DNA of 64,000 bases from Streptomyces sp. SID12488 (GTDB lineage: Bacteria > Actinomycetota > Actinomycetes > Streptomycetales > Streptomycetaceae), in NCBI RefSeq assembly GCF_010548275.1, contig NZ_JAAGLT010000006.1:1-64000 (forward strand). Direction: 5' to 3'. Each line of letters opens with the position of its first letter. The first letter of the stretch is position 1. A program made the translations under genes and the position numbers. The notes under the pieces are model-generated. The model ran no database searches, was not told where the DNA came from, and saw only the letters and a list, made by a program, of their open reading frames with translations. Positions 44,221 to 52,621 of this stretch are shown here, piece after piece.

Positions 44221-44564
44221 GCTCACGGTCCTGGACGGCGGGCGCTTCCGGGTCCGGCCGGCCTACCGCGCGCTGCTGGGCGGCCACGGCGAAGGGCGCG
44301 GCGGCCGGACGTCCGGCGCGTCACCGACGTGACCCCGTACGACCCGCACGCCTCCCGGCTGCCGACATCCACGAGTTCCCGGCGGACCAGGCGGCCGGGC
44401 ATCCTTGCCCGTCGGCCGCCGGCCGCCACCGCCAGCGATCGCGATCGCGCGCACGCCTTCAGGGCTTTGGCCATCCGCCCGCTGATCGACTCGTACGCCG
44501 CCGCCAAGTGCCTGCTGGACACCCCCAGCAGCGCTTCCCCGACCTCGCCTACCTTGGCCGCTGA
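44221..44564 (+). pseudogene. Decayed coding remnant, possibly the end of a GH4-type glycosidase
   Basis: Downstream of the DeoR gene, scraps in different frames read ELTVLDGGRFRVRPAYRALL, then AFRALAIRPLIDSYAAAKCL, then FPDLAYLGR and a stop at 44564. The order and spacing resemble the C-terminus of GH4 6-phospho-glycosidases (HPLxxSYxxAxxLLD), but the match is short and made by eye. No complete frame is left. Confidence 0.25.
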
Positions 44565-45130
44565 CGTTCGAGGACCTCCAGCGGCGGGACCGGACGCGGC
44601 CCTGTTCCCGGGCGCCAGCCCGCGTCGAGTTTGCGCAGGCCCACCCCGTCCGGTGCCCAGATGTGGCAGCTGTTCAGCACGCCCGCGGTGGGGCTCGGGC
44701 CGACGGTGGGGTCACCACCGTCCCTGCGTCGTACGTAGGCGGAGAGAGACGCCTGGACGACCGCGGGGCCGAGCACGCGTGCCAGTTCGTACAGGTGGGT
44801 GCACCCGGAGATGCCCCGGAACCGTTCCTGGATCGCCCGGTTGTACCCGGCGGCCACGCAGAGCCCGACGAGACCGTCGAAGACCGGCGTGATGAGCGGG
44901 CACTCGGCGTGCGGAAAGCTCCGCATGTCCGCGTCGGCGGCCACGATCACCATGTCCGGGAGGCGCACGCGCACCGCCAGCACCATCCGGTGCACCACGG
45001 CGACCGACGGCTTCGCCCACGGCCGCTCGTCGCACAGCTCCGCCTCGACCGAGATCTCGTCGCCGCCTTCCTCCGCGTAGGCGTTGACGGTGACGGTGCG
45101 GCGGTGCAGCGGGAGTTCGGTGCGGGTCAT
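44549..45130 (-). CDS. DUF2889 family protein
   Basis: 193 aa from ATG 45130, overlapping the crotonase stop by ATGA. It begins with TELPLHRRTVTVNAYAEEGG. The family features are a beta-rich first half, an MVLAVRVRLPDMVIVAADAD segment, and GISGCTHLYELARVLGPAVVQ. DUF2889 genes recur in CoA-catabolic clusters of actinobacteria but have no known function. Coupling to the crotonase gene suggests a role in the same step or complex. Its 3' end touches the decayed remnant on the other strand. Confidence 0.75.
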   Translation of the reverse strand: MTRTELPLHRRTVTVNAYAEEGGDEISVEAELCDERPWAKPSVAVVHRMVLAVRVRLPDMVIVAADADMRSFPHAECPLITPVFDGLVGLCVAAGYNRAIQERFRGISGCTHLYELARVLGPAVVQASLSAYVRRRDGGDPTVGPSPTAGVLNSCHIWAPDGVGLRKLDAGWRPGTGPRPVPPLEVLERQRPR

Positions 45131-45954
45131 GACGAGGACTCCTCCAGCTTCGGCAGGGCCTCGCCCAGCCCGGCGAACGCGGGCTGTCGGCGCTCGATGA
45201 AGCTGAGTACGCCCTCGCGGTAGTCCGGGGCGCGCTTTGCCGTGGCCAGGAGGGCGGCAGCGTGGTCGCGGCTGTCGGTGAAGGTTCTCGCCTGGTCGTC
45301 GGCGAGCTGCCGCTTGATGAGGGAGATCGCGTACGGGCTGGCCGAGCGAGCCAGTTCGGTCGCGTACGCGAGGGCCGCGGGCAGCAGGTCCTCCGGCTCG
45401 ACCAGGCGGTTGACCAGGCCCATCGACAGGGCCTCCGTCCCGGTGATCCGGCGCGACGAGAGCAGCAGATCGGCGGCGTTGCCGTAGCCGACCAGCCGGG
45501 GCAGGAGCCAGGACACGCCGTCCTCGGCCACCAGGCCGCGCGCGCTGAAGGCGGCGGCGAACTTGGCGCCCGGCACGGCGAACCGGACATCGCACATCAG
45601 CGCCTGGTTGAACCCGATGCCCGCGCACGCCCCGTTGACGGCCGCCACGACGGGCTTCGGGAAGAACATGGGACGCGTACGCGGAGGCAGCTGGTCCGTC
45701 GGCCACGGACGGGCTCCGGACGACGCCCCGTCCAGCACGCTCATGTCCATCCCCGGGCAGAAGCCGCGTCCAGCGCCGGTGAGCACCACGGCCCGGACCC
45801 GTGGGTCCTTCTCCGCCCGGTCGAACAGCTCGTTGTAGAGCAGCTCCATCTCCAGCGTCCAGGCGTTGTGCCGCTCGGGCCGGTTCAGAGTGAGCAGCAT
45901 GACTCCGTCGTCGGTGAGCTCGGTGAGGATCACCGGGGTCGGATTCTCGGTCAT
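45127..45954 (-). CDS. Enoyl-CoA hydratase/isomerase (crotonase)
   Basis: 275 aa from ATG 45954. LTLNRPERHNAW, oxyanion-hole regions GRGFCPGMDMSV and NGACAGIGF, and the active-site helix ARGLVAEDGVSWLLPRLVG with a Glu where catalytic acids of hydratases sit are present. The C-terminal helix carries EGVLSFIERRQPAF. It probably hydrates an enoyl-CoA intermediate. It is the first gene of a two-gene operon with the DUF2889 protein, divergent from the GntR regulator and preceded by a perfect palindrome. Confidence 0.9.
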   Translation of the reverse strand: MTENPTPVILTELTDDGVMLLTLNRPERHNAWTLEMELLYNELFDRAEKDPRVRAVVLTGAGRGFCPGMDMSVLDGASSGARPWPTDQLPPRTRPMFFPKPVVAAVNGACAGIGFNQALMCDVRFAVPGAKFAAAFSARGLVAEDGVSWLLPRLVGYGNAADLLLSSRRITGTEALSMGLVNRLVEPEDLLPAALAYATELARSASPYAISLIKRQLADDQARTFTDSRDHAAALLATAKRAPDYREGVLSFIERRQPAFAGLGEALPKLEESSS

Positions 45955-46001
45955 CGAGGTCGCTCCCACAGGCCTGTTGGCCTCACAGCCAAGCTTTATA
46001 G

Positions 46002-46018
46002 ATAGATGAATCATCTAT
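46002..46018. promoter_or_regulatory. Perfect 17-bp palindrome, candidate GntR operator
   Basis: ATAGATGA-A-TCATCTAT has 8-bp perfect arms. It lies 47 bp upstream of the crotonase start and about 125 bp upstream of the divergent GntR/FCD regulator. A partial copy (GATTCATTTGGCTATAT) lies at 46106-46122, close to the regulator start. Confidence 0.6.
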
Positions 46019-46143
46019 ATACCAAGGACGCCTGGGGCACCAGATCGGCCGCCTCGAAGGGAAGATCATCCAACCCTTGACCTGGTACCCTCGATACACT
46101 AAGACGATTCATTTGGCTATATCCCGGAGAAGGAGTGCTCATC

Positions 46144-46947
46144 GTGGCCGAGGCAGCCCGTGCAGCAGAAGCGGCGACCGCGCCCGCCCAGTCCCGCCAC
46201 CGCGTCGGACGCCAGGTGCGAGTCCCGAAGACCGCCGAACTGGTCGCCGCGCACCTGCGCCGCCAGATCGTACGGGGCGAGATCAACCCCGGTGACGCGC
46301 TGCCGCCGGAGTCGGGCCTGATGGAGCAGTTCGGCATCTCGCGGCCCACCCTGCGCGAGGCGTTCCGCGTACTGGAGTCGGAGTCCCTCATCACGGTGCG
46401 CCGCGGCGCCCACGGCGGAGCCCGGGTGAGCGCGCCGGACTCCGACGTCGCGGCCCGCTACGCCGGCCTGATCCTCGAGTACCGCGGCGCCACCCTGGGC
46501 GACGTCTACGGCGCGGCGGCCCTCATCGAGCCGCCCTGCGCCCGTCAGCTCGCCACCAAGCACACGGCGGACGACATCACTCGACTGCGTGACGCCGTGG
46601 CGGCCGAGAAGGCCGCACTGGACGACCCGCTCGCCCTGGTCGACGCACAGGACGCCTTCCACGCGCTCCTGATCGAGCTCACCGGCAACCAGACCCTGAT
46701 CCTGCTGTGCAGCATGCTCCGCAACATCATCGACCGGGCCAACGCCGCGTACACCGTGGGCGCCACCGACGCCAAGGCCCAGAAGGCCCAGGCCGTCAAG
46801 GGACACCGGGCGCACGTGCGCCTCGTCGGCCTGATCGAGTCCGGCAAGGCGGACGAGGCCGAGAAGCTCTGGCAGCGGCACATCGCCGGCGCCGACGACG
46901 TCGTCAACGCCGCCGGACCCAAGACGGTCCTCGAACTCATCGACTGA
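46144..46947 (+). CDS. GntR/FCD-family transcriptional regulator
   Basis: 267 aa from GTG 46144; AGGAG at 46131-46135 is 8 bases upstream, better placed than for the GTG at 46135. A winged helix (about 30-95) reads LVAAHLRRQIVRGEINPGDA, then LPPESGLMEQFGISRPTLRE. An all-helical FCD domain (105-255) carries ligand/metal-type residues in DAQDAFHALLIELTGN and GHRAHVRLVGLI. This FadR-like class senses organic acids or acyl-CoA. Its central place in the island and the shared AT-rich sites make it the best candidate for the island's regulator. Confidence 0.88.
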   Translation: MAEAARAAEAATAPAQSRHRVGRQVRVPKTAELVAAHLRRQIVRGEINPGDALPPESGLMEQFGISRPTLREAFRVLESESLITVRRGAHGGARVSAPDSDVAARYAGLILEYRGATLGDVYGAAALIEPPCARQLATKHTADDITRLRDAVAAEKAALDDPLALVDAQDAFHALLIELTGNQTLILLCSMLRNIIDRANAAYTVGATDAKAQKAQAVKGHRAHVRLVGLIESGKADEAEKLWQRHIAGADDVVNAAGPKTVLELID

Positions 46948-46995
46948 CCAGCGGTCCCGTCATCATTCCTGGCTACCCCTTGCCTCCTGGAAACA

Positions 46996-47024
46996 GTTAG
47001 ATAATTATAGGAGGCGTACTGAAT
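46996..47024 (+). promoter_or_regulatory. Bipartite AT-rich site before the amidohydrolase
   Basis: GTTAGATAATTATAG, seven bases, then ACTGAAT. The identical two words with identical spacing occur at 58157-58185 upstream of a crotonase gene. It lies 28 bp before the amidohydrolase start, so it probably overlaps the promoter. Confidence 0.6.
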
Positions 47025-47051
47025 AGATCCTGGGGTCCGGAGGCGACGGCC

Positions 47052-48233
47052 ATGGCCGAACAGCGCAAGCGCATCTTCGACTGCGACCAGCACATGTACG
47101 AGGAGCGGGACTCCTTCACCCGCTACCTCCCGAAGGAGTTTCTCGGCACGGCAGTCGCGCCGGTGACGCTGCCGGACGGGCGCGAGGTGATCCTCGCCGG
47201 GGACCGCATCGTCGTATGCCTGGAACCGGAGTTCGGGCAGGTCTACCGTCCCGGCTCGCTGAAGGAGATGCTCAAGGCGATGGCCTCGGGCAATCCGGAC
47301 GAGACCTACCAGTTCGAGCCGATGCACGAGTCGTACCAGAACCGTGACGCCCGGCTGCGGGTCATGGACGAGCAGGGCCTGGACCAGACGATCATGTATC
47401 CGGGCGGCTGGGCACTGGTCGCCGAGGAGTACGTGAAGGGCGTCGAGCCGCTCTACGCCAACTACCACTCGTTCAACCGCTACATGAACGAGGTGTGGGG
47501 CTTCGACCACCAGGGCCGCATCTACGCCCCCGCACTGCTCTCGCTGCGCGATCTGCCCAGCGCGGTCAAGGAGTTGGAGTACGTCCTGGAGCAGGGCGCC
47601 CGCTTCATCCTGCTGCCCACGGGACCCGTGTACGGCCGCTCACCGGGCGACCCCTACTTCGACCCGTTCTGGAAACTGGTCAACGAGGCCAAGGCGAGCG
47701 TCTGTTACCACATCAGCGAGTTCTACTACAACTCGCAGGTGGCGCCGTCCTGGGGCTTCGACCCCAACCCCATCCACTTCCGGATGTCGGCCTGGCAGTG
47801 GCAGAACACCTACGGCCAGCGGCCTGTCGAGGAGACGCTGTCCGCGCTGATCTTCGACAACCTCTTCGGCCGCTTCCCCGACATCAACGTCCTGGTGTCC
47901 GAGTTCGGCGCCGAGTGGGTGCCGCACTTCGTGCGCCACATGGACAAGAGCCGGGGCATGGGCCGCAACGGCCCCTGGATCGGCGGGCAGTTGGACGAGC
48001 GTCCCAGCCAGGTCTTCCGCAAGCACGTCCGCGTGGTGCCCTACCCCGAGGACGACACCGTGGCCCTCGTCAAGCGCCTCGGCCACCACGAGTCCATCGT
48101 CATGGGCTCCGACTTCCCGCACGCGGAGGGCCTGGCCAACCCGGCCGACTTCCGCAAGCTCATCTCGGAGCTCGACGAGTCCGTCCAGGACGACATCATG
48201 TTCAACAACGCTCAGCAGTTGATCAGCCGCTGA
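47052..48233 (+). CDS. Metal-dependent amidohydrolase (amidohydrolase-2 family)
   Basis: 393 aa, ATG with GGAGG upstream. The family metal motifs are visible: DCDQHMYE near the N-terminus (D-x-H form), His in CYHISEFYY in the middle, His in GHHESIVMGSDFPHAEG, and Asp in GSDFPH. Members hydrolyse ring C-C or C-N bonds or decarboxylate acids such as ACMSD-type substrates. In this CoA island a ring-opening hydrolase or decarboxylase role is plausible. It is expressed from its own promoter, and converges with the serine hydrolase at a strong hairpin. Confidence 0.88.
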   Translation: MAEQRKRIFDCDQHMYEERDSFTRYLPKEFLGTAVAPVTLPDGREVILAGDRIVVCLEPEFGQVYRPGSLKEMLKAMASGNPDETYQFEPMHESYQNRDARLRVMDEQGLDQTIMYPGGWALVAEEYVKGVEPLYANYHSFNRYMNEVWGFDHQGRIYAPALLSLRDLPSAVKELEYVLEQGARFILLPTGPVYGRSPGDPYFDPFWKLVNEAKASVCYHISEFYYNSQVAPSWGFDPNPIHFRMSAWQWQNTYGQRPVEETLSALIFDNLFGRFPDINVLVSEFGAEWVPHFVRHMDKSRGMGRNGPWIGGQLDERPSQVFRKHVRVVPYPEDDTVALVKRLGHHESIVMGSDFPHAEGLANPADFRKLISELDESVQDDIMFNNAQQLISR

Positions 48234-48246
48234 GCGTCGCACCCCG

Positions 48247-48288
48247 CCTGGCGGCGGGCCCGGTCAGTGGACCAGGCCCGCCGCCAGG
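48247..48288. terminator. Hairpin between amidohydrolase and serine hydrolase
   Basis: CCTGGCGGCGGGCC pairs perfectly with GGCCCGCCGCCAGG around a 14-base loop that contains the stop codon of the serine hydrolase. It is a bidirectional terminator for the converging genes. Confidence 0.75.
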
Positions 48289-49370
48289 TTCGCGATGTCG
48301 GTGAGCAGGGCCGTCCCGCGCACGGAGTGGTCGTAGCCGGCGAGCGGGTAACCGTTGCTCAGGCAGGCGAAGGACAGGCCCGACTCCGGGTCCATGAAAC
48401 CCAGTTGGTAGGCGGCTCCGGCGCTGCCGAAGAGCGCGGGTGAACCGGTGGACGGCAGGTTGCTGCCCGCGTCGGGGCCGGCCACGGTGACGAACAGCCC
48501 CATGCTGGTACGGCGTTCGCCGCCACCGCCGTAGATCTGCTCGCCGTACGGCTGGTCCGTGAACCGGATCCGGGTGCCCTCCGCCACCGCGCCCGGCTTC
48601 CACAGGCCCGAGTGCTCCAGCGCCTGGAAGTAGAGCGCGACGTCGGCGGCGGTGGCGACCAGGGCGTGGCTGGGCTCGCCGGCCGCCAGGACCTCTGGGT
48701 CCGACAGGTACCAAGGCCCCCACGGGTCGGGTTCCTGCCCGTCGCTGGTGCGGTCGGTGGCGAGCATCGGGGCGACGCTGCCCGCCTGACGGTCCACCGG
48801 CACCCCGAGTTCGATCGAGGACAGTCCCAGCGGCCCCGCGACCTTCTCGTGCAGATAGTCGGCGAAGGCCAGGCCCGTGCGGCGCTCGACGATCTCGGCG
48901 ATCAGCCAGGCGGCCGAGGTGAGGTGGTACTGGAAGCGGCTGCCCGGCGGGTAGTCCAGCCGCCAGCGGCCGAACGCGGCGAGTCGCTGCTCGCGGTCCA
49001 GCATCTTGGGGTGGCCGAGGGGCGCGAAGGGGAACCCGGCGGTGTGGGTGAGCACCTGTTCGACCGTCACCGCTTCCTTCCCGTTCGGCGCGAACTCCGG
49101 GATGATCGCGGCGACTTGCTCGCCGATGTCCAGGAGCCCCTCACCGATCAGCTTCCACACCACGCCCGCGACGATCGACCGTCCGACGGACTGCAGTACG
49201 TACCGGGTGTCGGGCCCGGCGTCACCGTAGGTCTCGAAAGCCAGCAGCCGGCCGCCCCTCGCGACGGCGACCTGCGCGGACGGCAGGGGGCCGTGTTCGA
49301 CCTCCCGGCGGATCCGGCGCAGGAGGACGTCGAGTCGCCGCGGGTCCACTTCGTCGACGTGGTCAGGCAC
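48264..49370 (-). CDS. Beta-lactamase-fold serine hydrolase (esterase-like)
   Basis: 368 aa from GTG 49370, with AAGGAGG upstream. The fold is class C beta-lactamase/esterase type: LTHTAGFPFAP, PPGSRFQYHLTSAAWLIAEI in the second motif region, and YQLGFMDPESGLSFACLSNG near the end. The first motif reads Ser61-Val-Gly-Arg64, so the usual general-base Lys of SxxK is Arg. There is no signal peptide, so it is a cytoplasmic esterase or amidase candidate rather than a resistance enzyme. It overlaps the CoA ligase gene by 8 bases. Confidence 0.8.
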   Translation of the reverse strand: MPDHVDEVDPRRLDVLLRRIRREVEHGPLPSAQVAVARGGRLLAFETYGDAGPDTRYVLQSVGRSIVAGVVWKLIGEGLLDIGEQVAAIIPEFAPNGKEAVTVEQVLTHTAGFPFAPLGHPKMLDREQRLAAFGRWRLDYPPGSRFQYHLTSAAWLIAEIVERRTGLAFADYLHEKVAGPLGLSSIELGVPVDRQAGSVAPMLATDRTSDGQEPDPWGPWYLSDPEVLAAGEPSHALVATAADVALYFQALEHSGLWKPGAVAEGTRIRFTDQPYGEQIYGGGGERRTSMGLFVTVAGPDAGSNLPSTGSPALFGSAGAAYQLGFMDPESGLSFACLSNGYPLAGYDHSVRGTALLTDIANLAAGLVH

Positions 49371-50826
49371 TTGTTCCTCCTTCGTACGGTTCCCGAAGCC
49401 GGCGGCGTAGGACCTTGCCGTTCGCGTTGCGCGGCAGGCCGTCCACGAACCACCAGCGGACGGGGACCTTGAACCCGGACAGCCGGGCGCGGGTGTAGTG
49501 CCGGAGCGCCTCCGGCCGGGGTGGAGCGGCGGGGTCGGCCGGCACGACGAAGGCGACGACGGTCTGGCCGAGCCGCTCGTCCGGAACACCGGTCACCGCC
49601 ACGTCCGCCACGCCGGGGTGGGCTGCGAGGAGCGTCTCGACCTCCAGCGGGTGGACGTTCTCGCCACCCCGGATGATCATGTCGCTGTGCCGGCCGAGGA
49701 GGTAGAGATAGCCGTCCTCCGCCTCCCGCCCCAGGTCGCCGCTGTGCAGCCAGCCTTCGGCGTCGATCCTGAAGAAATGGTCGGCGCGGGCCTGGATCTC
49801 ACCGATGCCGTCCGGGCCCGCACCGTGGACCCTGACCTCGACCCCGGGGGCGGGGCGCCCCACCGACCGCAGCAGCTCGGCGCGTCCCGCGACCGCCTCC
49901 CGGTGGTCCTCGGGGGTGAGCACACTGATCGGCGAGCCCTCGGTCTGGCCGAACATGTTGAGCATGCGGACGCCGGGCATCGCCTCGTACGTCCGGCGCA
50001 GGGTGCCGGGGCGGACGGGTGCGCCGCCGTACTGGAGGGTGCGCAGGGTTTCGTGACGGGCCTGTCCGGCGGCCAGCAGGGTCTCCAGCATCGCCGGGAC
50101 CATGCTGGTGTGCGTGGTGCCGAGGTCCCGCAGCAGGGTCCAGCCGTCCACGGTGAAGCGGGGCAGTCCGGTGACCAGCGCGCCCGCAGCCAGGGCGACA
50201 GCGATGTTGCCGAGGCCGGCGATGTGGTGGAAGGGCGCGCTGCCGCCGTAGAAGCTGTCGGGGTCGAGCGCGCACAGCCGCCCGTTGACGCGCGCCCGGG
50301 CGGCCAGGCGTTGTTGGGTCATGGAGACGGGTTTGGGCAGGCCGGTGGTCCCGGAGGTGTGGAGGACCGCCGCGAGTTGATCGGGTGCGGCGGTCAACTC
50401 CCGTGTGCTGTTGTGCGGTTCGGGGACGATGGCCACCCGTCGGCCGGACAGTGCGGCGACCTGCCTGCCGAGGTCGGCGAACTCCGGCTGCGCCAACAGG
50501 ACTTCGGAGCTCGTGGCCCGTACCACCGCCGCGATCTCGTGCGCGGTCATCCGGACGCCTAGCGGCGCGAGCGGATGCGCGGACCCGGCACCGCCGATCA
50601 CCAGCGCGAGCGCGTCGGCGGAGGTGGCGGCCAACGCGGGAACCGGTGTGCCTGGTTCGAGGCCGAGCGTGTCCAGCCAGTCGGCGGCACCGGCCGCCCG
50701 GTCGAGGAGTTCACGTCCGGTCCAGGTCAGGTCGCCGAACCGGACGGCGGGGCGGGCATGGTCGTAGGCGCGGCTCACCATGGCGGTCCAGGTGGCCGCC
50801 TGCGCCCGTTCCTGCGTGGCGGCCAT
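49363..50826 (-). CDS. Acyl-CoA synthetase (AMP-forming ligase)
   Basis: 487 aa. P-loop HTSGTTGLPKPV, adenine motif NMFGQTEGSPIS, LHSGDLG, hinge GRHSDMIIRGGENV, and C-terminal catalytic Lys in PRNANGKVLRR are all present. It activates a carboxylic acid with ATP and CoA, the entry reaction for the island. It is coupled to MaoC-type genes upstream (4-base gap) and to the serine hydrolase downstream. At 487 aa it is on the short side for the family but complete. Confidence 0.93.
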   Translation of the reverse strand: MAATQERAQAATWTAMVSRAYDHARPAVRFGDLTWTGRELLDRAAGAADWLDTLGLEPGTPVPALAATSADALALVIGGAGSAHPLAPLGVRMTAHEIAAVVRATSSEVLLAQPEFADLGRQVAALSGRRVAIVPEPHNSTRELTAAPDQLAAVLHTSGTTGLPKPVSMTQQRLAARARVNGRLCALDPDSFYGGSAPFHHIAGLGNIAVALAAGALVTGLPRFTVDGWTLLRDLGTTHTSMVPAMLETLLAAGQARHETLRTLQYGGAPVRPGTLRRTYEAMPGVRMLNMFGQTEGSPISVLTPEDHREAVAGRAELLRSVGRPAPGVEVRVHGAGPDGIGEIQARADHFFRIDAEGWLHSGDLGREAEDGYLYLLGRHSDMIIRGGENVHPLEVETLLAAHPGVADVAVTGVPDERLGQTVVAFVVPADPAAPPRPEALRHYTRARLSGFKVPVRWWFVDGLPRNANGKVLRRRLREPYEGGTSA

Positions 50827-50830
50827 CCGC

Positions 50831-51253
50831 TCAGGGCTCCAGGCGGGCCGCTGCGGTGCCGGTGACCACCTCGGCGCCGTCCTGGTTGAGGGTGCGCAGC
50901 GAGAAGTGTGCGACCGGGCCGCCCGGTGTCTCCTCGATCGACTCGACGGTGGCCGTGGTGGTGAGGGTGTCGCCGGGCCAGACCTGGGCCTTGAAGCGCA
51001 CGCCGAAGCGGAGCAGGGATTCGGTCCCGACCCAGTCGGTCAGGACCCGGCCGGTCATGCCCATCGTCAGCATCCCGTGGGCGAAGACTCCGGGATATCC
51101 GGCGGCGTCGACGGCGAACCGCTCGTCGGTGTGCAGCGGGTTGAAGTCCCCGGACGCGCCCGCGTACTGGACGATCCGGGTGCGCTTGAGGTCGTCGACG
51201 AGGAAGCTCTCGCGGGTCTCGCCCATCTTGATGTCGTCCGTGCTCAGGCTCAT
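50831..51253 (-). CDS. MaoC-type enoyl-CoA hydratase
   Basis: 140 aa, hotdog fold with the catalytic (R)-hydratase motif in YAGASGDFNPLHTDERFA (Asp and His present), then GVFAHGMLTMGMTGRVL. It overlaps the next gene upstream by ATGA. The pair of one MaoC with and one without the catalytic motif is the pattern of heteromeric hydratases such as ChsH1-ChsH2. Confidence 0.9.
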   Translation of the reverse strand: MSLSTDDIKMGETRESFLVDDLKRTRIVQYAGASGDFNPLHTDERFAVDAAGYPGVFAHGMLTMGMTGRVLTDWVGTESLLRFGVRFKAQVWPGDTLTTTATVESIEETPGGPVAHFSLRTLNQDGAEVVTGTAAARLEP

Positions 51254-51705
51254 CGGGCGTCCTCCTTGCGGGTGGCGGGACCCTCGGGTACGACCGCGAC
51301 GGTCTTGGCGCTGACGACCGGTTCGCCGTCCGCGTCCCGGTACTCGGTGATGCGCTCGCTGAAGAGCAGACGGCCGCTGCGGCCCTGCTTCTCCCAGCTG
51401 CGGCCGAGGACGCTGTGCGCGTAGAGGGTCTCGCCGGCGCGGACCGGGCGGTGGTACTCGAAGTGCTGCTCGGCGTGCAGCCCGCCGGCGCCCTCGGCCA
51501 TCTCGCCGGGGCCCGCGCCGGACCCGAACCACTCCTCACCGGGCTTGGGCCGCAGGTGGTAGTCGGGGTCGTAATGGGCGCTCGCCATGGTGAAGGTGGG
51601 CGGTGCGAGCGCGGTCTCACCCTGGTAGGCGGAGTTCTCGTCGCCGATGGCGCGGGCGAACATCATGATGTGCCCGGCCTCTACGGGGAACGGCTGCCCT
51701 GTCAT
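51250..51705 (-). CDS. MaoC-like N-terminal-type dehydratase subunit
   Basis: 151 aa, FAS1-like MaoC_dehydrat_N type: AGHIMMFARAIGDENSAYQG, then LAPPTFTMASAHYD, and HFEYHRPVRAGETL. The catalytic D-x(n)-H motif of its partner is absent, as in non-catalytic partners of heteromeric hydratases. Overlap with the catalytic MaoC gene implies 1:1 production. Confidence 0.85.
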   Translation of the reverse strand: MTGQPFPVEAGHIMMFARAIGDENSAYQGETALAPPTFTMASAHYDPDYHLRPKPGEEWFGSGAGPGEMAEGAGGLHAEQHFEYHRPVRAGETLYAHSVLGRSWEKQGRSGRLLFSERITEYRDADGEPVVSAKTVAVVPEGPATRKEDAR

Positions 51706-51726
51706 GTTCGTGTGCTCCTCGGTCGG

Positions 51727-52617
51727 TCAGTACGGCAGGAACGCGTCGCGGGTGGCCTCGTCCGGGTCGAAGTCCGGCGGGAGTCCCTCGAACTTCGGCT
51801 CCCGCTTCTCCACGAAGCTCGCCACGCCCTCACGGAAGTCCGGGGAGCCCGCGAAGAACTCCATGGCGGAGTAGGAGCGGGCGAGGGCGTCGGTGAAGGT
51901 GCGGTCGAGATCGCCGTACACCTGGTGGCGTACGACGGCCATGGCGCGCGGGGAACAGTTGCGGGCGATGTCCCGGGCGTAGGCGCGGGCGGTGTCGAGC
52001 AGGTCCTCCGGTTCGACGACGCGGCTGACCAGGCCGAGGTCCTTCGCCTCGTCGGCGTCGAAGACACGGCCGGACAGCAGCAGGTCGAGCGCGTTCTCCA
52101 GGCCGATGACGCGCGGCAGCACGTACGGGAGGTTGTACTCGCCGGCCAGGCCGCGGCGGGTGAAGGCGGTGGTGAAGCGGGCCCCGCGGGCGGCGAATCG
52201 GATGTCGCAGATGAGCGCCTGGACCAGGCCGATGCCCGCGCAGGCGCCGTTCACGGCGGCGATCATCGGCTTGGGCATGTCGCGCCTGCTGTACATGGGC
52301 ACGCGGGCCTGGAGGTTGAGGGACTGGCCGGGCTGGGCGTTCTGCTCCAGGCGCTGGACGTCCATTCCGGGGCAGAAGGCCCGGCCCGCAGCCGTGACGA
52401 TCACGACACGGACGGCCGGATCGTGCGCGGCCTCGTCGAGGAGCGCGAAGAAGCGACGCTCCATGGGGAGGCTCCAGGCGTTCTTGCGCTCGGGCCGGTT
52501 CAGGGTGACGGTGGCGACACCGTCCTCGTCGACCTCGTACAGCACCAGATCCAGATCCAGGTCCGGGTCCGGGTCCGGATCCAGGTCCTGCGGAGGGACC
52601 ACGGGCTCCTCGGGCAT
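51727..52617 (-). CDS. Enoyl-CoA hydratase/isomerase with Asp-Pro/Asp-Leu N-terminal repeat
   Basis: 296 aa from ATG 52617 (GAGGAG 7 bases upstream; GTG 52620 is one codon earlier). Crotonase motifs: VTLNRPERKNAW, GRAFCPGMDVQRL, NGACAGIGLVQAL, and RRGLAGEYNLPYVLPRVIG with Glu. The N-terminus holds an acidic dipeptide run (DLDPDPDPDLDLDL) encoded by 6-bp tandem repeats (about 52546-52588). It resembles the crotonase at 45127 and probably handles a related enoyl-CoA. Confidence 0.9.
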   Translation of the reverse strand: MPEEPVVPPQDLDPDPDPDLDLDLVLYEVDEDGVATVTLNRPERKNAWSLPMERRFFALLDEAAHDPAVRVVIVTAAGRAFCPGMDVQRLEQNAQPGQSLNLQARVPMYSRRDMPKPMIAAVNGACAGIGLVQALICDIRFAARGARFTTAFTRRGLAGEYNLPYVLPRVIGLENALDLLLSGRVFDADEAKDLGLVSRVVEPEDLLDTARAYARDIARNCSPRAMAVVRHQVYGDLDRTFTDALARSYSAMEFFAGSPDFREGVASFVEKREPKFEGLPPDFDPDEATRDAFLPY

Positions 52618-52621
52618 CACG

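Noticed and set aside
44217..44564. A 115-residue open frame after the second DeoR gene taken as an intact gene
   Set aside because: Homology-like scraps switch frame along it, which fits decay; the frame itself is Arg/Ala-rich without a domain.
48264..49370. Antibiotic resistance by the beta-lactamase-fold protein
   Set aside because: No signal peptide, the SxxK Lys is Arg, and the gene is coupled to a CoA ligase.
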